Translations under genes and position numbers: made by a program
The notes under the pieces: generated by a model
The model's input: the letters and a program-made list of their open reading frames with translations, nothing else
What the model was told of the DNA's origin: nothing
Database searches by the model: none
Source: Chalara sp. BL73
Lineage: Eukaryota > Ascomycota > Leotiomycetes > Helotiales
DNA length: 64,000 nt
Reading direction: 5' to 3'
NCBI GenBank assembly: GCA_918026815.1
Contig: CAKJVC010000160.1
Span: forward strand, 186,001-250,000
Shown here: piece by piece, positions 22,051 to 34,332 of the stretch
Position numbering within the stretch: position 1 is the stretch's first letter
Layout of the letters: each line of letters opens with the position of its first letter

Positions 22051-24075
22051 TCATTTACCACCATTAGCGCCTTTGATATACGACTTCATAATGTTGTTGA
22101 AATCATCCTCATTGACCACAGCCCCTGTTTCAGAGCATTTGGCTTTCTTCTGCAAGTCTTTGCAGAGAAGATCGAGATCAAATTCGCCTTCTTTGACTTT
22201 GGGGCAGGCCTGCAAACGGTCCCTAATCACTCCAGTTAGCGGGTTGATCTTTGACCGCCAGAAACGGTTTCTTGTCGGAAGGACATACCATATTGTGTTG
22301 CAGGTTAGTAATTGTGATGTGTCTTCACCTGGCACAACCTCATCTTGCTCTAAATTCTCATCAATCTGAGTCATGAGATCCTTCTTAGGGACGGCAGGAC
22401 TTGGCGCGACATTGAAAGGGCTGTTAAAGTCTTGGAGAGTAAACGCATCCGTGAAGAAATCATTGCTGAAGGCATCCCCTGACAAAATATGATCTTGCGA
22501 CTCCCGGTAATCGCCAAACAGTTGTGGGTCGAACTGGTTACCGTTCTGTTGAGCAAACCAGTCGATGCCATTAACGTCAAAAGGAGTGTCGAGGGACCCT
22601 GAATTTACACTAGACTCAGACATTGTACGTGGAACGGGATGGTGGGGAGTGCCGCAAGCCATATTCAGCTTGTCGCAGAATGAGAGTTCACCTTCGCTGG
22701 GGCCGCACGTACCATTGCTTTCTTCTCCAATTGTTGTGAGAGTAGTTTCAGTCCCCTTGTTGTATGCAGGTGATTGTGAGGTGGGCTCGGGAGATGTACC
22801 ACACGATGAGGTAGTACCATGATTTGAATTTGATGAGGCCGATGGAGAGCTATAAGAAGTGTTGTTTCCATTGCTCAATTGACCGTTTGAATCTGTGCTC
22901 GACCTTGAGCCACTTGATCCATTGAAGAAATCAAACGTAGGACTTTTGCTAACACTTTCCAGGAGCGATGGGCTGAAAAGACCATTCAAACTTGACAAGT
23001 CTCCTCCATTCGCCTGCGCAGAGGTCCGACTCATACCTGTACTGGAAGCGATTGTAGCTGGGAGCTGCTGAGGGGTCTTCTTGGCAGGGCTAATCTGACT
23101 ACGATCCAATGGACTTGGTGTTTGTTGAATCGAAGATGATGAGTTTGACTTGACGGCATTACTAGTATTAATGGTTGTGCTAGGCGGTTCTCCAAAAACG
23201 GCACGGCCAAACTTAGGGAACTCGAATTGAAAGTTGACATCATTGGGATTATTTGGTCCCGTTGACGGTAGACCTTTGCCAGCAAGATAAGGGGGGACTA
23301 TAACACTGCCATGTGGCGAGGTCCGAGGGTTCCCGTTCAATGAAACCCTCTTTCGGTATTCCCGCAATTCCATTGACATCTTCTCTACTTGTGCGCGGAG
23401 AAGACTATTTTCATGATTTGCAGCTTCTGAAGCCTTCTGAAGATCCTCTACTTTGGTCTCAAGGTCCTTTAGATGTTTTTCTTTCCGTTCGCGGAAGGCA
23501 CGTTGCGCCTGGCGATTCTGAGCCTTACGCTTCTATTCAAGGCATCAGTGTCCATGTTTGGAAAGGCAAGACAATGGTCCAGGACTCACTGAAGTAGGTT
23601 CTGATGTCAAGGGCTTCCGTCCAGGCTTTTTGGCTCCCTTCCCCTCACTCTCTCTTCTCTTCCCACCACCATTCTCCTCTTCGTCCTCTTCGTCACCAGG
23701 ATGAGCACGCTTATCATGTAACTCGGCGTCACCGCCCTCTCCGCTGGATGGTGCGCCAGGAGGCGCCTCAATCATCGAGTCATCATGGCTGAAGTCGTAG
23801 TCGAAGTTATCTTCAAAGTCGTAGTTGTAGTCGATGAAGGGACTTTCCTCAAAGCCGTTCACAGGCCCCGAACCAGGAGCTTGGAGCGGCGACTCGGACA
23901 AGGTGGAAGGAGACATTGTGAAGGTGTTGCTCGGTTGCGATTGCGATGTGTTTATTGTGGATGACTTGTTTGGTGCCTTATTCGAAAGAAGCGCAGCAGT
24001 AAGTAGCTCTTCCTGACGTGCCGAAAGTGTCACCCTAGAATGTTGAGTTGCTGGATTGACCGTTGCCGTATCCAT
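22051..24075 (-). CDS. Yap1/Pap1-like bZIP oxidative-stress transcription factor
   Basis: Three exons, 24075..23590, 23532..22289 and 22222..22051, encode 633 aa. The basic region starts at residue 163 (KRKAQNRQAQRAFRERKEKH), with the N-x7-R signature at 168-176 and QNRxAQRAFRER typical of the AP-1/Yap subfamily, followed by a leucine zipper. An n-CRD-like motif FCDKLNMACG (Cys448, Cys455) and a C-terminal cysteine-rich domain (CNTIWDRLQACPKV, LDLLCKDL, KKAKCSET; Cys about 573, 583, 597, 606) are present. In Yap1/Pap1 these cysteines form redox disulfides that mask the nuclear export signal, so the protein accumulates in the nucleus under peroxide. Intron 2 (22288..22223, 66 bp) has no stop and lies in frame inside the c-CRD. 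The family call is strong; regulation is inferred from yeast. Confidence 0.93.
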
Positions 24076-25893
24076 AATCACCAGCTAGCTCTGGTCTGAT
24101 CGAATGCCGATGGGTCCAATCAGGACAGCAAAGTGTGCAAAATGGCCAGATTAGTTGAAATGTGTCGTAACGGGGGAGGAGGATGAATGATGAAAGAGTG
24201 CTAGGTCGGAGAAAGAGTCAAACTCGTCAGCTGCAGATCAGGTGCTCGGCTCTTCCAACGAGGGGGCGGGTGTGGGAGAGAGAGAGAGAGCAGTCCGACC
24301 GCAAAGGATTTTAGTGGATGTGTGTGGAGTGGGGGGGGGGGGAGTGAATTGCTGCCTCAGTGGTTAACTTTCTAGGACGGTGCTTTTGAGGCCAAAAAAT
24401 ACCACAACAAAATGGGCGGCTTATTGGATGCGTTTGCCTTACAAAATTCGCAATGCAAAAGAGAGACACGAGATACGGGGAGTGGTTGGTTGATTAGGGG
24501 CGATAGGCACAAGAGGATTCTGAAATGAGGGGCAAAAAAAGAACGGATTTGAAATCAAAAATGAAGGGCGTTCGCTGTTTAAATCTGACATAGGTAGGGG
24601 GGGGGCGGGATAATTAAGCCAACCAGCTACCTCTTCTTACCGTAACTACACCAAGACTCGATTGTAATGTGGACACTTTTCCTCTACCTTCCGCAAATCA
24701 TGTGCCAGCATGTATGTAAATATTCTGAATTAAATTCCCTTGGGTTCTAGAAGCATTAAAGGTCTGGTATAACTCAGGATAGTATAGTACAGCACAATAT
24801 AGGTAACAGTACGGTGCGATTGAGGCTTGGTAAGTGTGTAACCTACGTTGCCTTTCTCTCTCCTTGGCCCATCTCCCATCATCTGCATCTCCAGCACTGA
24901 GATATATATTTATACCCTGGTTTAGGTAGATGTTGGCCGGATAGGTAGAACTTCGCGGACAACTATGGTTGATCCAAGGACAGATCGCCATCATACAATG
25001 CAGCACGACGAGAACGTGCAGAGCAGTTGACAGCATTACCTAAGCCACCAGCAGAACAGACCAAATTCCATACCTATTTCGATTGTGATGATTACAACAC
25101 GGTGCGGCTTTGGAAGGAGATCTATGAAATCACCTCAAAACAGGCTGGCAACTTACGCCGCCCGAGTCTGACGTGTGACAGCGGTCTTAAAGCTCATCGA
25201 CTCGTCAAAAACTACCAAAGCAGCCCTGCAGCACATGCCGTCGATGCGTCTGAGTTTATGAAGTAGCGATAAAACGCGTCTGAGGTCATTAATGTCGACT
25301 ATACAACAGAGTTTCCTATGTGAAAGATGACATTCTGTCACTTGCTTTATAAGTTCTCATAAGTACGCACAAATCAGGATCTCATTAGCTGCCAAGACAG
25401 ATATATCTGGTACCTGAAGTGGCTGCGAATTTCGGCTCTTTAATGGAGAGGCTAGGAACGGAGGAGGGCCAGAGAGATTTCCCCTCCATGGCCGAACATA
25501 ACTATGTGGTGATGGATGTCTATGCCTGTCCCAGTGGTCAAGCTATTTTGGACCAAAAGATCAACAAATGATTTTCAGGTTGATAACGATAAGACGCCAC
25601 CGAGCTCAACTTTGGCTAGAAAACTAAAACATAAGACTTCTTCCTATCATAGGAAAATCATTACTTAAAAAATAGGAGTAATAGAGGAATAGCATTAATG
25701 AGTATTGCGCACATCAAACATAGTTCTCTAGCTTCTGTTATCCATGGCACAAGGCCTGACCTGAGGCGCGCTTCCCTTTTGAGGTTGACGCTAAGCCTTG
25801 CAGGGGTCTTCCAAGCTGCATGATGACCTCCGTGCTTGAAGACCAGACCTCCAACATTGATTCCACTTATTCATTGATAACTTGACAGCAGAC
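24076..25893. other. Divergent intergenic region (1.8 kb), bZIP / BSD genes
   Basis: Upstream of both the bZIP gene (leftward) and the BSD gene (rightward). It holds a (GA)n stretch near 24276-24290, a 12-G run at 24331-24342 and a 9-G run at 24597-24605. Long leaders are common for Yap1-type genes. No additional gene is supported. Confidence 0.5.
24331..24342. repeat. Poly-G homopolymer (12 bp)
   Basis: Uninterrupted G run about 255 bp upstream of the bZIP start codon, preceded by a GA-rich tract. Confidence 0.9.
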
Positions 25894-27298
25894 ATGGACG
25901 TAGCATATGATCATATACAGGAGGAAGCCCTCCCTCAATCACAAGGCGATACTTCCCAAAACAAGGAGAAGAAACCCGAGGCGGCATCGACAAATACCCT
26001 CAATTCCGACTTCCAGGAAGCGTATAAAGCCATCTCGTCCAGCCCATGGGGCGCAAGGCTCGGGGGCTTCTTCGGAAACGTAGTAAAGCAGGTAAACTCT
26101 GCCGATCATTTCCTACTAGATACAGGCATTCACGGTTTAATAGGGCGAATCTGCCTTCGTTGAAGCCCAGAAGGAGCTCACCGCGGTGAGCGAAGAAGCG
26201 TCAAAGGGGTTTACAGACCTGAGATCCTCCATCATCAGCCGTACAAGGGCCTTATCTACGACGCAGGATCCCGCTGCTGGAGAGGGGTCCACAACTGGCA
26301 AAGATGGAGCGGAGACGGGTACGTCGGAGGAAGATGCCCTAAAGGAATCGGAGGGTGTGCTAGCCCGGCTAAAAATCGAGGCTACAAGACGTTTGAAAGA
26401 GATCGAGAAAGCGGAGGATGCGGCAGATGAAGCTCTCCTAAAGTTTGGAACAAATATCCGGAACTTCCTGCGTGACGCTGTCAGTATTGCCCCACCGAGC
26501 GGAGATTCCAAGGATGGAAGTACAGTTCTGTTTGAGAGCAAGGATGCACAAGGAAAGCGGGTTATTCATACTACACGATTTGACGCCCAACTTCATGTCA
26601 TCCACTCGTCTCTTGACAGCTTCACCAAGGATCCTGCTAGTGCGGAATATGAGCCATGGACGAAGACGTTTAACGTAGAGAGCAAGACGAACGATATAAG
26701 CAAGGATCTAGAGAGCTTTGATGAACTGAGGGCGTCAATGGAGAAATTGGTTCCCGATACAGTAGCATATGAGGACTTCTGGAAAAGGTACTATTTTCTG
26801 AGACATAGTATCGAGACAGCCGAGGCCCGGAGAAGAGATCTGCTCAAAGGTATGTTATTACTCAAGGCCGAGTATCAAAGCTAAATCTAATGTGCTTTAG
26901 GCGCCGCCGCAGAAGCAGAGGAGGATGTTGCGTGGGATGAAGACTCAGATGACGAGTCTCCTACGAAAACCACGCCCCAGGGTGACGCAAATAGGCCAGC
27001 ATCTACAGGTTCATCAACGACTCTGCACCCGGCAACTCAGACTACAGAGACAAAATCAGCACCTAGGACGTCTCACGACGAAAAGTCAGAGGCTGATAGT
27101 GATAAGAGTATGTAGTCTTAAGATACAACGTAGCCTTATAAGGAGACGCCAATTCTTCTGGTGGCAAAATGATTTTACTAACATAAGCTGATAGGCTATG
27201 ATCTTGTCGGTGCCGCCTCAGGAGCACCTAGTCGTGCTCCAGGAAGCCCAAAAGACTCTCGCAAAGGAGATGATAGCGAGGAGGAGGACTGGGAGTAA
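25894..27298 (+). CDS. BSD-domain protein
   Basis: Four exons, 25894..26091, 26144..26849, 26901..27107 and 27195..27298, encode 404 aa; all junctions keep phase. The start is the first ATG ([15 protein letters not shown]). A region with [18 protein letters not shown] followed by [15 protein letters not shown] resembles the N-terminal amphipathic part of SYAP1/Dos2-type BSD proteins. The BSD domain lies around residues 245-300; its conserved FW...YFL core is seen as [16 protein letters not shown]. The C-terminal part is acidic and Ser/Thr-rich and ends in the conserved EEDWE tail. In yeast the related Dos2 has an unclear role; the BSD domain also occurs in TFIIH p62. A specific function cannot be assigned. 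It is convergent with the TSR2 gene. Confidence 0.85.
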
Positions 27299-27688
27299 AT
27301 TGTTCTTACATTGATTTGAGCAGGTCAGTACCACATGGGAAAAGCGATACTGAATGGAATGTTCCCGTCCACAATGATATGGAGTTGAAGGCGTCGGTTG
27401 CTCTGCAGGTTCAAGTATGGCGTTTGGGCGGAAAGGCTCATTTTCTATTCCCCTTCGGCTTTGTATTGCCTGTGCCCCTTGTACATAGGATACATTGCAT
27501 TCTTGTGCGGGAAATGCGTACCGCACAAAGTCACTTGATGTCGCAACATCGTCTATCCAACTTATACAATGGATCATGCTTTCCCCAACATCTTCTGGCG
27601 TTTTGCGGACCCCAACTGCGCAGCAACTCTGGAGTTTATGCCTGTCCGAGAAGACACTTCCCCCTCCGAGATAGTGAATACTGTCTCT
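27299..27688. other. Convergent 3' intergenic region (BSD / TSR2)
   Basis: 390 bp between two stop codons. Overlapping ORFs on both strands are weak and probably 3' UTR sequence. Confidence 0.5.
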
Positions 27689-28358
27689 TCACCTTTTTTT
27701 CGTAACCTTTGTGAACCCATCCTCATCGACCTCCGGAATAGGCTTTTCTCTCACCCTGACCAATTCCGGCGCCTCATCAACATCCATTCCCTCCCCGTCA
27801 TCCTCAAACCCCTCAAACTCGCTCTCGTCGCCCTCGATCTCCACCTCCCCCTCATTCTTGAAGTTCCCGCCCACCTCTCTCCCACCCCGCTCATCCCACC
27901 TCCTCTTCATGCTGAGAACCTCCGCAAAGTCCCCCCTCGAGCACTCCTTCCGCAGCCTCAGTATCTGCTCCGCAACCTCGTACGCGCTGTCGTCGTCGAC
28001 GTTCACCTCGAACTCGTCGAGCAGGACGTTGAGCAGGAACTCCTCGACATACTCGGCGTCCAGCGAGGGCTCGGGCGTGCCGCTCAGCAGCGAGATGGTT
28101 TCGGCGCACAGCCACTCGCGCTTGCTGGCGGAGTCGGGCCCGCCCCAGGAGTTGGTGACGGCCAGGGAGAGGGACGGCCAGAGGAAGATGGAGAGCGCTA
28201 CGCCGAGCTCGAGGTGGGATTGCGCTTTTTCTGGGTTCAGAGAGGTTAGTTCTAGGCTTGTACCGCAGATCGCCGGGGAAAGGAGGCTTACGGGCGTCGG
28301 TCGCGTTGAGTTCGGGGGCGAGATCGAGGCCGCCGGGGAGTTGGGTTGCTGAAGCCAT
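27689..28358 (-). CDS. TSR2: Pre-rRNA-processing protein Tsr2
   Basis: Two exons, 28358..28292 and 28230..27689, encode 202 aa. Tsr2 is the chaperone that carries ribosomal protein eS26 into the nucleus and aids 20S pre-rRNA cleavage. The family core is visible as HLELGVALSIFLWPSLSLAV followed by NSWGGPDSASKREWL, the WGG motif that names the domain, then EYVEEFLLNVLLDEFEVNVDDDSAYEVA. The C-terminus is strongly acidic (EGDESEFEGFEDDGEGMDVD) and ends in a short basic tail, as in yeast Tsr2. The third-position GC content of this gene is visibly higher than in its neighbours, and long spurious ORFs run opposite it. The call is strong. Confidence 0.92.
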
Positions 28359-29003
28359 TTTTTTGCGTGTGGTTATGGGGTGTTGGTCGTGGCGGGGTTG
28401 TGATTTCTGAGGGTTTTTTTTATTTATTTTGTCACGGAGATTTTGTGTTCACCGCCTTCTAATTTCTTGGTGACGTTTGTGGTTGTTACTCTTCCGTGGT
28501 GGCTTCCCCGGGCTTCAGAATTACCTATGTGATGTCAAATTTTGAAAACCAATATATAGCCTTTACAGTGTTCGAATTCAACTTAATAGATTTGTACTTT
28601 TCTGGTACTAATTGGAACTTGAAAATGGCTTCCTTTTGACGAGGCTTCTGCTCTAAGATTCTGCCGGTTGGGGCAGGGGTCACCGGCTTTCCTCGGTCAA
28701 TGGCGTCAGAGACATGGATCTTCTCCATCTTCTATGCACGAGCTCCAAAACGGTTAAGATTACAGAAACCTCCCAAGAGAATGGCACCCTATTCAGCTCC
28801 TGTCGCATAGTATTATCCTAATACCTAATTCATTGCCTTTATAATTAGCACACATTGCACTTTTCAATCGTTTTCTCTCTTTGTGGATTAGAGGTGCTTC
28901 TTTATGAATGTTCGGGCTGCAGTCTCAACACCACACCAACAGACACCATAATAAAGGATAGCGATTGGGTTAAGCAGTTGGATAGCCCAGAGCTATAGAC
29001 ACA
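28359..29003. other. Divergent intergenic region, TSR2 / hydrolase genes
   Basis: 645 bp that must hold both promoters. AT-rich in its middle part. A 67-codon minus-strand ORF at 28525-28728 has no recognisable features. Confidence 0.5.
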
Positions 29004-31921
29004 ATGGTGTTCAATACTGCGACTGTGTCAACAGCAGTGACTCCTATTGTAATCCAGACCTTCTTCAACCATGTAAGGAAACAAGTCCCAAGTATTCCGA
29101 GCTTAGCTAAATATCAATAGTATCTGAATCGGAAACCTCTTGCGCAGAAACCCACAGCCCATATCTCTTACGACGAAGGCCTTCACCTAATCCGGAAATT
29201 CCTGCTCTATGCATCGCACAACACCGTCGAAGATGTTCAACGTTTCACCTCGCAGTGGGTACCACATCCAACCTGGGTCAAAGTAGACGAGGCCACCATC
29301 ACAGAAGAGCACCTCAAGAAGTCTGCAGAAGCGATACAAGAGCAACTGGGTCCTCATGGGATCTCCAAGGTGGGAGGGAAATCGTGGTGGCAGTGGAGGC
29401 GGCCGGAGAGTGAATTGAAAGCAGAATGGATCGAGATGAGAGCTGACTACTACGAGAGGAAGAAGACGAAGGATCCGGGAAGACGGATTATGTTATATGT
29501 GCATGGTGGTGCATATTTCTTTGGAAGTGTGGATGAGCACCGATATCAGCTGCAGAGACATGCAAGGAAATTGAAGGCTAGAGTGTTTGCACGGTGCGCG
29601 TGATACCTCGCTCTTGATATTTGTGACTAACACTTGGCAGTGAGTTATGAGAGCCGGAAACACGATCATAGATATATTCTAACCTTCATAGCACGATATC
29701 GACTAGCGCCTCAGTTCCCATTTCCTTGTGGTCTACATGACTGTTTAGCGGCGTACTTGCACTTACTTTCCGCGCACGATCCAACAACGATCATATTGGC
29801 TGGTGATTCTGCTGGTGGAGGAATGGTTGTCAGGTAAGTTATAAGAAAGAATCTTGTTGCAATTGTTTATAAGTGATAGTATGCTTGTCACATTACGTGA
29901 TCGAGGAATTCCATTACCTGCAGGAGCTATCTTAATATCACCCTGGGTTGATCTTACGCATTCATTTCCAAGCGTTGCAGGTGATAATCCTTTTGACTAC
30001 ATACCAGCTCATGGCTTCCACCAAAGGCCGTCATCCTCTTGGCCACCTCCAAATGCCGACGATATGCTGGCCATCGAGGAAGGAATAGTCAAGAAACTAG
30101 CACATGCTGATCATGCGAGCTTTCCGCAACAAAGTGAAGCAGATGCTATTCAAGGTTTCCACGTGGATAAACCTCCAGATGATAGCACTAAAAACGCCAC
30201 GGCTGACACAGGCACGGCTACTAATGACCCAACTGGACCTACAGCCAACACCGTCCCTGGTGCTGGTCACGATCTGTCGATCATGATTGACGGTAAATTG
30301 GTGGAGGTCAAAGATCAAATCCAGATGTATGCCACGAACCAATTAATTTCTCATCCCTTGGTTTCACCAATTTTGCAACCATCGTTAGGAGGACTTCCAC
30401 CTCTGCTGATTCTAACTGGAGGAGGCGAGGCACTCAGAGACGAGCAAATCTATCTTGCACACAAGGCAGCAAACCCCACCAAGTATCCTCCTGGAGACGC
30501 TTTCTTAGACGAGAGTCCCTACGAGCACAATCGTAATCAAGTCAACAAGTGGAAGCCTACTGACGTGCAGTTACAAGTATGGGACGACTTGTGCCATGTT
30601 GCACCTACCTTGAGTTTCACACGTCCTGCAAAATATATGTATCGATCGATTGCTCAGTTTGGAGCTTGGGCACTTGCTAGAGCACAAAAGACTGAAATTG
30701 ATATCTTAGATGACGATGACGTATCTGTTATATCGACTTCTTCTTCATCTTCACCTTCGTCAGATGACGAGGCTGAGAGGAAACACGAGCAGGTAAGCTT
30801 TGATTAGTTCTCGTATAGAGTTTACTAACTAATCATTCTGATAGACTGATGGCAAGGATGGTCAGGAAGATTTAGGGCAAATTGGCAAGGCAGGCGATCC
30901 TCTTCCTCCTTTTAAGAACCACATGATTCGTCAACGAGTAAATCGCCATGGGAAAATATATACGCTTGAACTAGAATCAAAATTAGCGGCGTGCAGCCTA
31001 CCAGCTAACGAAATTGGTGTTATCAAAGAGGGACCTGTGAAGAAATGGATTACCGCTAAAAAGCAATGGGACACTAAATTTGCTTCCTCCAAACGTAAAG
31101 TTCAGAAGCAGAGAGCCAAGGAGATCGCAAGAGGGTATTACCAATTCGGTGAGGGAGAAGTTCCACCTCCTTCTGCTCTCGCAGGAAGACGCCATGCAGG
31201 TGGCGACCTGAAAGAGAAAAAGAAAGGCAAGAGTTATGGGATGAGTCTGTGGGCGCTGTGGGGCAGCAAGCACGACAAAATGACCACCGAACGAGAACAG
31301 AAAGCAGATAAAGAGCCTGAGGTGGCCGTTGCAACTTCACTTGATGGAGCGAACGCTCGACCATTGGATGATGTGAAGACGAAGGAAGGCAAGAAATTGG
31401 ACGGACATGATGCCAGTCGTAGCAGATCTCGACGGCGAACAGTTACAGATCAGAACCAGACTGGATACCATGATGCGGACGAGGACACTCCGGCTGCAGA
31501 ATTGAACAGCATGCTCGCAGCTACACACTCGAACGGGCTTGGAGAGCAGGGAGACGGAAGCTTGACGCCAGATTTCATGTCTAATGAGGACATGCCTTCA
31601 ATTCTCGTCCGCAGCCCAACATTTGAGAAAGATGAGAGCGAGCTCAAGCGACCAAAGGCTGGTGGCATAGCCTTTCCGTTTAGTCTGAAGCAAGATGCTG
31701 ATACAGCGAGCATGATGACATTGACGAGTTCAGTGGGTGTACCACCTATTGAGGATTTGCATATGGACGATAATAAGAACAGCGGAATTGCGCAAGACGG
31801 GACTGAAAAGGAGGCTGCGGCTTCTGCTAGCACTGAGAAAGGAAAAGGTACGGAGCGCCCACCTCTGGACACCTTCGTAACAGCGCTGGAGGATCTGCCG
31901 GTTGTGAATAAGGAAGAATGA
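29004..31921 (+). CDS. Alpha/beta-hydrolase, lipase/esterase (HSL-like) with long C-terminal tail
   Basis: Five exons proposed: 29004..29072, 29148..29593, 29672..29833, 29880..30792 and 30845..31921, total 888 aa. The catalytic part belongs to the hormone-sensitive-lipase/alpha-beta hydrolase-3 group: oxyanion motif HGGAYFFGS at about 142-150, nucleophile elbow GDSAGGG with Ser near 218, a SPWVDLTHS block, and a late WDDLCHVAP with the likely catalytic His. It should hydrolyse acyl esters; the substrate is unknown. The last 400 or so residues are charged and Ser-rich without a clear domain. The exon 2/exon 3 junction is uncertain: after KARVFA the expected RYRLAPQ is reached in frame only by using an acceptor at 29671, which adds RYILTFIA. 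The acceptor closest to the family sequence is one base out of phase. Confidence 0.83.
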
Positions 31922-32253
31922 CACGTTGAAAAAGATTGGTCATGTGTAAGATAAGATTGGGGCGAAATGTTACATAATTCGACAGCACCAGGCTTAGGTT
32001 TTGGTGTTTGACACCTAGATACCCATCTGAAATCATTATCCCATTTCTACATCGGAGAGTGATCCAGATCGGCTTCCAGGTGATTTTATATTTGTGCAGG
32101 AACGACTCAAAGGCTCAACGCTAAATCTCCATACTTGCTTACAAATGGGAGTCGTAAACATGCTTCTTCTCCTGTGGACATGTTTGCCTACAAAAAGTAT
32201 TAAATCCTGTAGAAATATTCTTCGAATTTAAGCACCAGGAACAAAATTTGTTC
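31922..32253. other. Convergent 3' intergenic region
   Basis: 332 bp between the hydrolase and monooxygenase stop codons; nothing else seen. Confidence 0.5.
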
Positions 32254-34332
32254 TCACTTTCGACCCGCGATAAGAGCACCGCTCTTAACGACCTCCAGCC
32301 ATTTGGGATCGATCTTGTCCTTGGCAATATACGGGCACTTGTCTGCTCCATCGGTCCTATCCTCCACTGTGAATCCCCGTCCTAGATACGCCCACCTGGA
32401 CGTCTGTCAGCTCCCACCGAAGCGATGTCGATCGAGGATAGATACGTACATGTTGTGTTTATTCTGATATGTGATGTTATAGTCTTCATATCGGGGTTCC
32501 CGGATAACCTGTATATAATGCAGCGAGCTCCCGGGAAACACCGCGTTAACTCGCCCCGTTTCGTTATCTGTCAATCATCAACGCCGGCTTGCTTCAAGGG
32601 GGGGTAGAGCAGCAACGAACTTCTATACCAACTCCGGCAGTCGTCGGCCCAGACGGTCTGCTTGATGAACTCCTGCGCATGCGCGTTGAACGCATCCGTG
32701 ACATCCTGCTTGGGCACAAGACTCTTGATCCCCTCCCACTGCATCTTCTTGATGACCTTGATCGCATATTCGGCCACCTCGCCCAGCGGACCCATCACGC
32801 TGCCGTTCTCGATGGGCCAGGTCGGACCGATGAACAGGATCATATTGGGTATATCCGGGATTGCGAGCCCGAGGTAGGATTCGGGGCAGACCTTCCATTT
32901 GTCCGAGAGGCTTACGTTGTTTTGGCCGATGATGGGGAAGCGCGGCCGGTAGGAGACGTCGAAACCGGTGGCACAGATGATGGTGTCGACTTTCTTCTCG
33001 GTGCCATTGCTGTCTATGACAGAGTCGGGTGTTATCTTCGTGACGGCGCTGAAGTGCACGTCCACGTTAGGCTGTTGGATTGCGCGCATGTAGGGATCGC
33101 CCGGTGTTATTCTTCTGCAGCCAACTGAGAATTTAGGCGTGAAGCCTTCGAGCAGACGCTGATCCTTGATGAATTCCTTCATACGTTCTCCGAAGAATTT
33201 CTGAGCCTCGTCTTGTGCTGGATTGTTGACGAAGAACACGGCCCATAGAGCATTCATCTGGTCCTCGAGGTACTTGGCGTGCTTGACCAGTTTGTCGATA
33301 TCCTCTCTGAAAGAACCACGTTCTTCTTCAGTGTATATTTCTACCAAATTCAGATGCATTCCAAGTAAAGAACGATTGGTACATACCTCCGGCTCCGTTG
33401 TTGCCTGCAATCGCGACGAACCACACTGCGGTGCGGACGAAGACATCTATATGCTTGACATACGGCTGCATATTTGGCAAGGTCTGAATTGAAGAGGCTC
33501 CTGAGCCAACAATGGCAACAGATTCATCCTTCCACTGTTCTTTCTGGTAGTTTTCTGGCCAACGCGCCGTATCTGGGAAGTCAGAAGATGCTCGTACATT
33601 ATTAACGGTTGGCATCACTTACGCACAACTTTTCCTTTAAATGTATCCAAGCCTTCGATCTCTGGCCACTTGAAGTTATTCAAAATACCTGTTGCATGTA
33701 AGAGCAAATCACACTTGTCTTCAAACTCTCTAGGCTCCACGCCAGGACTTGTCTGACGAAGCTTGACCGTCCATTGGCCTTCTTCTTCATTCCAGTAACA
33801 CCCAATGATTTCTGTGTTGAAGGTCATATACTTCCGAAGATCAAACGTTTCACAGACTTTATCAAGATAATTCCAGATTTCTGGGGAATGGCTTGCATAG
33901 CGTGGCCAATCCGGACTGGTTCTGTTAGTTGAATATGTGGTTTTGTAGAGTTAAAACGTACTTCAGCGCAAAATTGAATGTGTACGCATGAGAAGGCACA
34001 TCACAAGCCGCCCCTGGGTATCTATTTTCTAACCATGTTCCTCCGATATCATGATTCTTCTCGTATATTACATGCTCGACACTAGTGCGTGAGCAAGCAT
34101 CTGCATCAAAATGTCACGGGATCAAAGTAACATACTTTGTACATTGTTTCTGTATCTGATATGCCATCAAGATTCCCGAAACTCCTGCGCCCATAGTTAA
34201 GACTCTCAGCCTTCTATTGTTTGGATCACCAAATGTAAGATCGGGTATCTGGTAAACACCCCCATCTTGGCCGCGTGGTTTGCAACCATTTGTAACGTCA
34301 TTAAGTCGTGGTTCTGAACTATTTGTAGCCAT
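32254..34332 (-). CDS. Flavin monooxygenase, Baeyer-Villiger type
   Basis: Seven exons: 34332..34136, 34081..33962, 33915..33623, 33572..33387, 33340..32621, 32567..32450 and 32395..32254, total 591 aa. It should insert oxygen from O2 into a carbonyl substrate using FAD and NADPH. The FAD-binding Rossmann motif is GAGVSG at 48-53, followed by [23 protein letters not shown], typical of class B enzymes. The Baeyer-Villiger fingerprint F-x-G-x-x-x-H-x-x-x-W-P is complete as FKGKVVHTARWP at 198-209. A second NADPH-binding motif GSGASS follows, and [10 protein letters not shown] is the C-terminal ATG motif. The intron after WYR uses a weaker GTTCGT donor but restores WYRNNETGRVN. No cluster partner is evident, so the substrate is unknown. 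Confidence 0.92.

Noticed and set aside
25027..25266. 79-codon plus-strand ORF
   Set aside because: No ATG at its start, no domain, and it lies in the divergent promoter region of the bZIP and BSD genes.
27711..28352. Long plus-strand ORFs opposite TSR2
   Set aside because: Shadow frames caused by high third-position GC of the real minus-strand gene.
30097..31528. Several minus-strand ORFs under the hydrolase gene
   Set aside because: Overlap well-supported coding exons and have no domain content.
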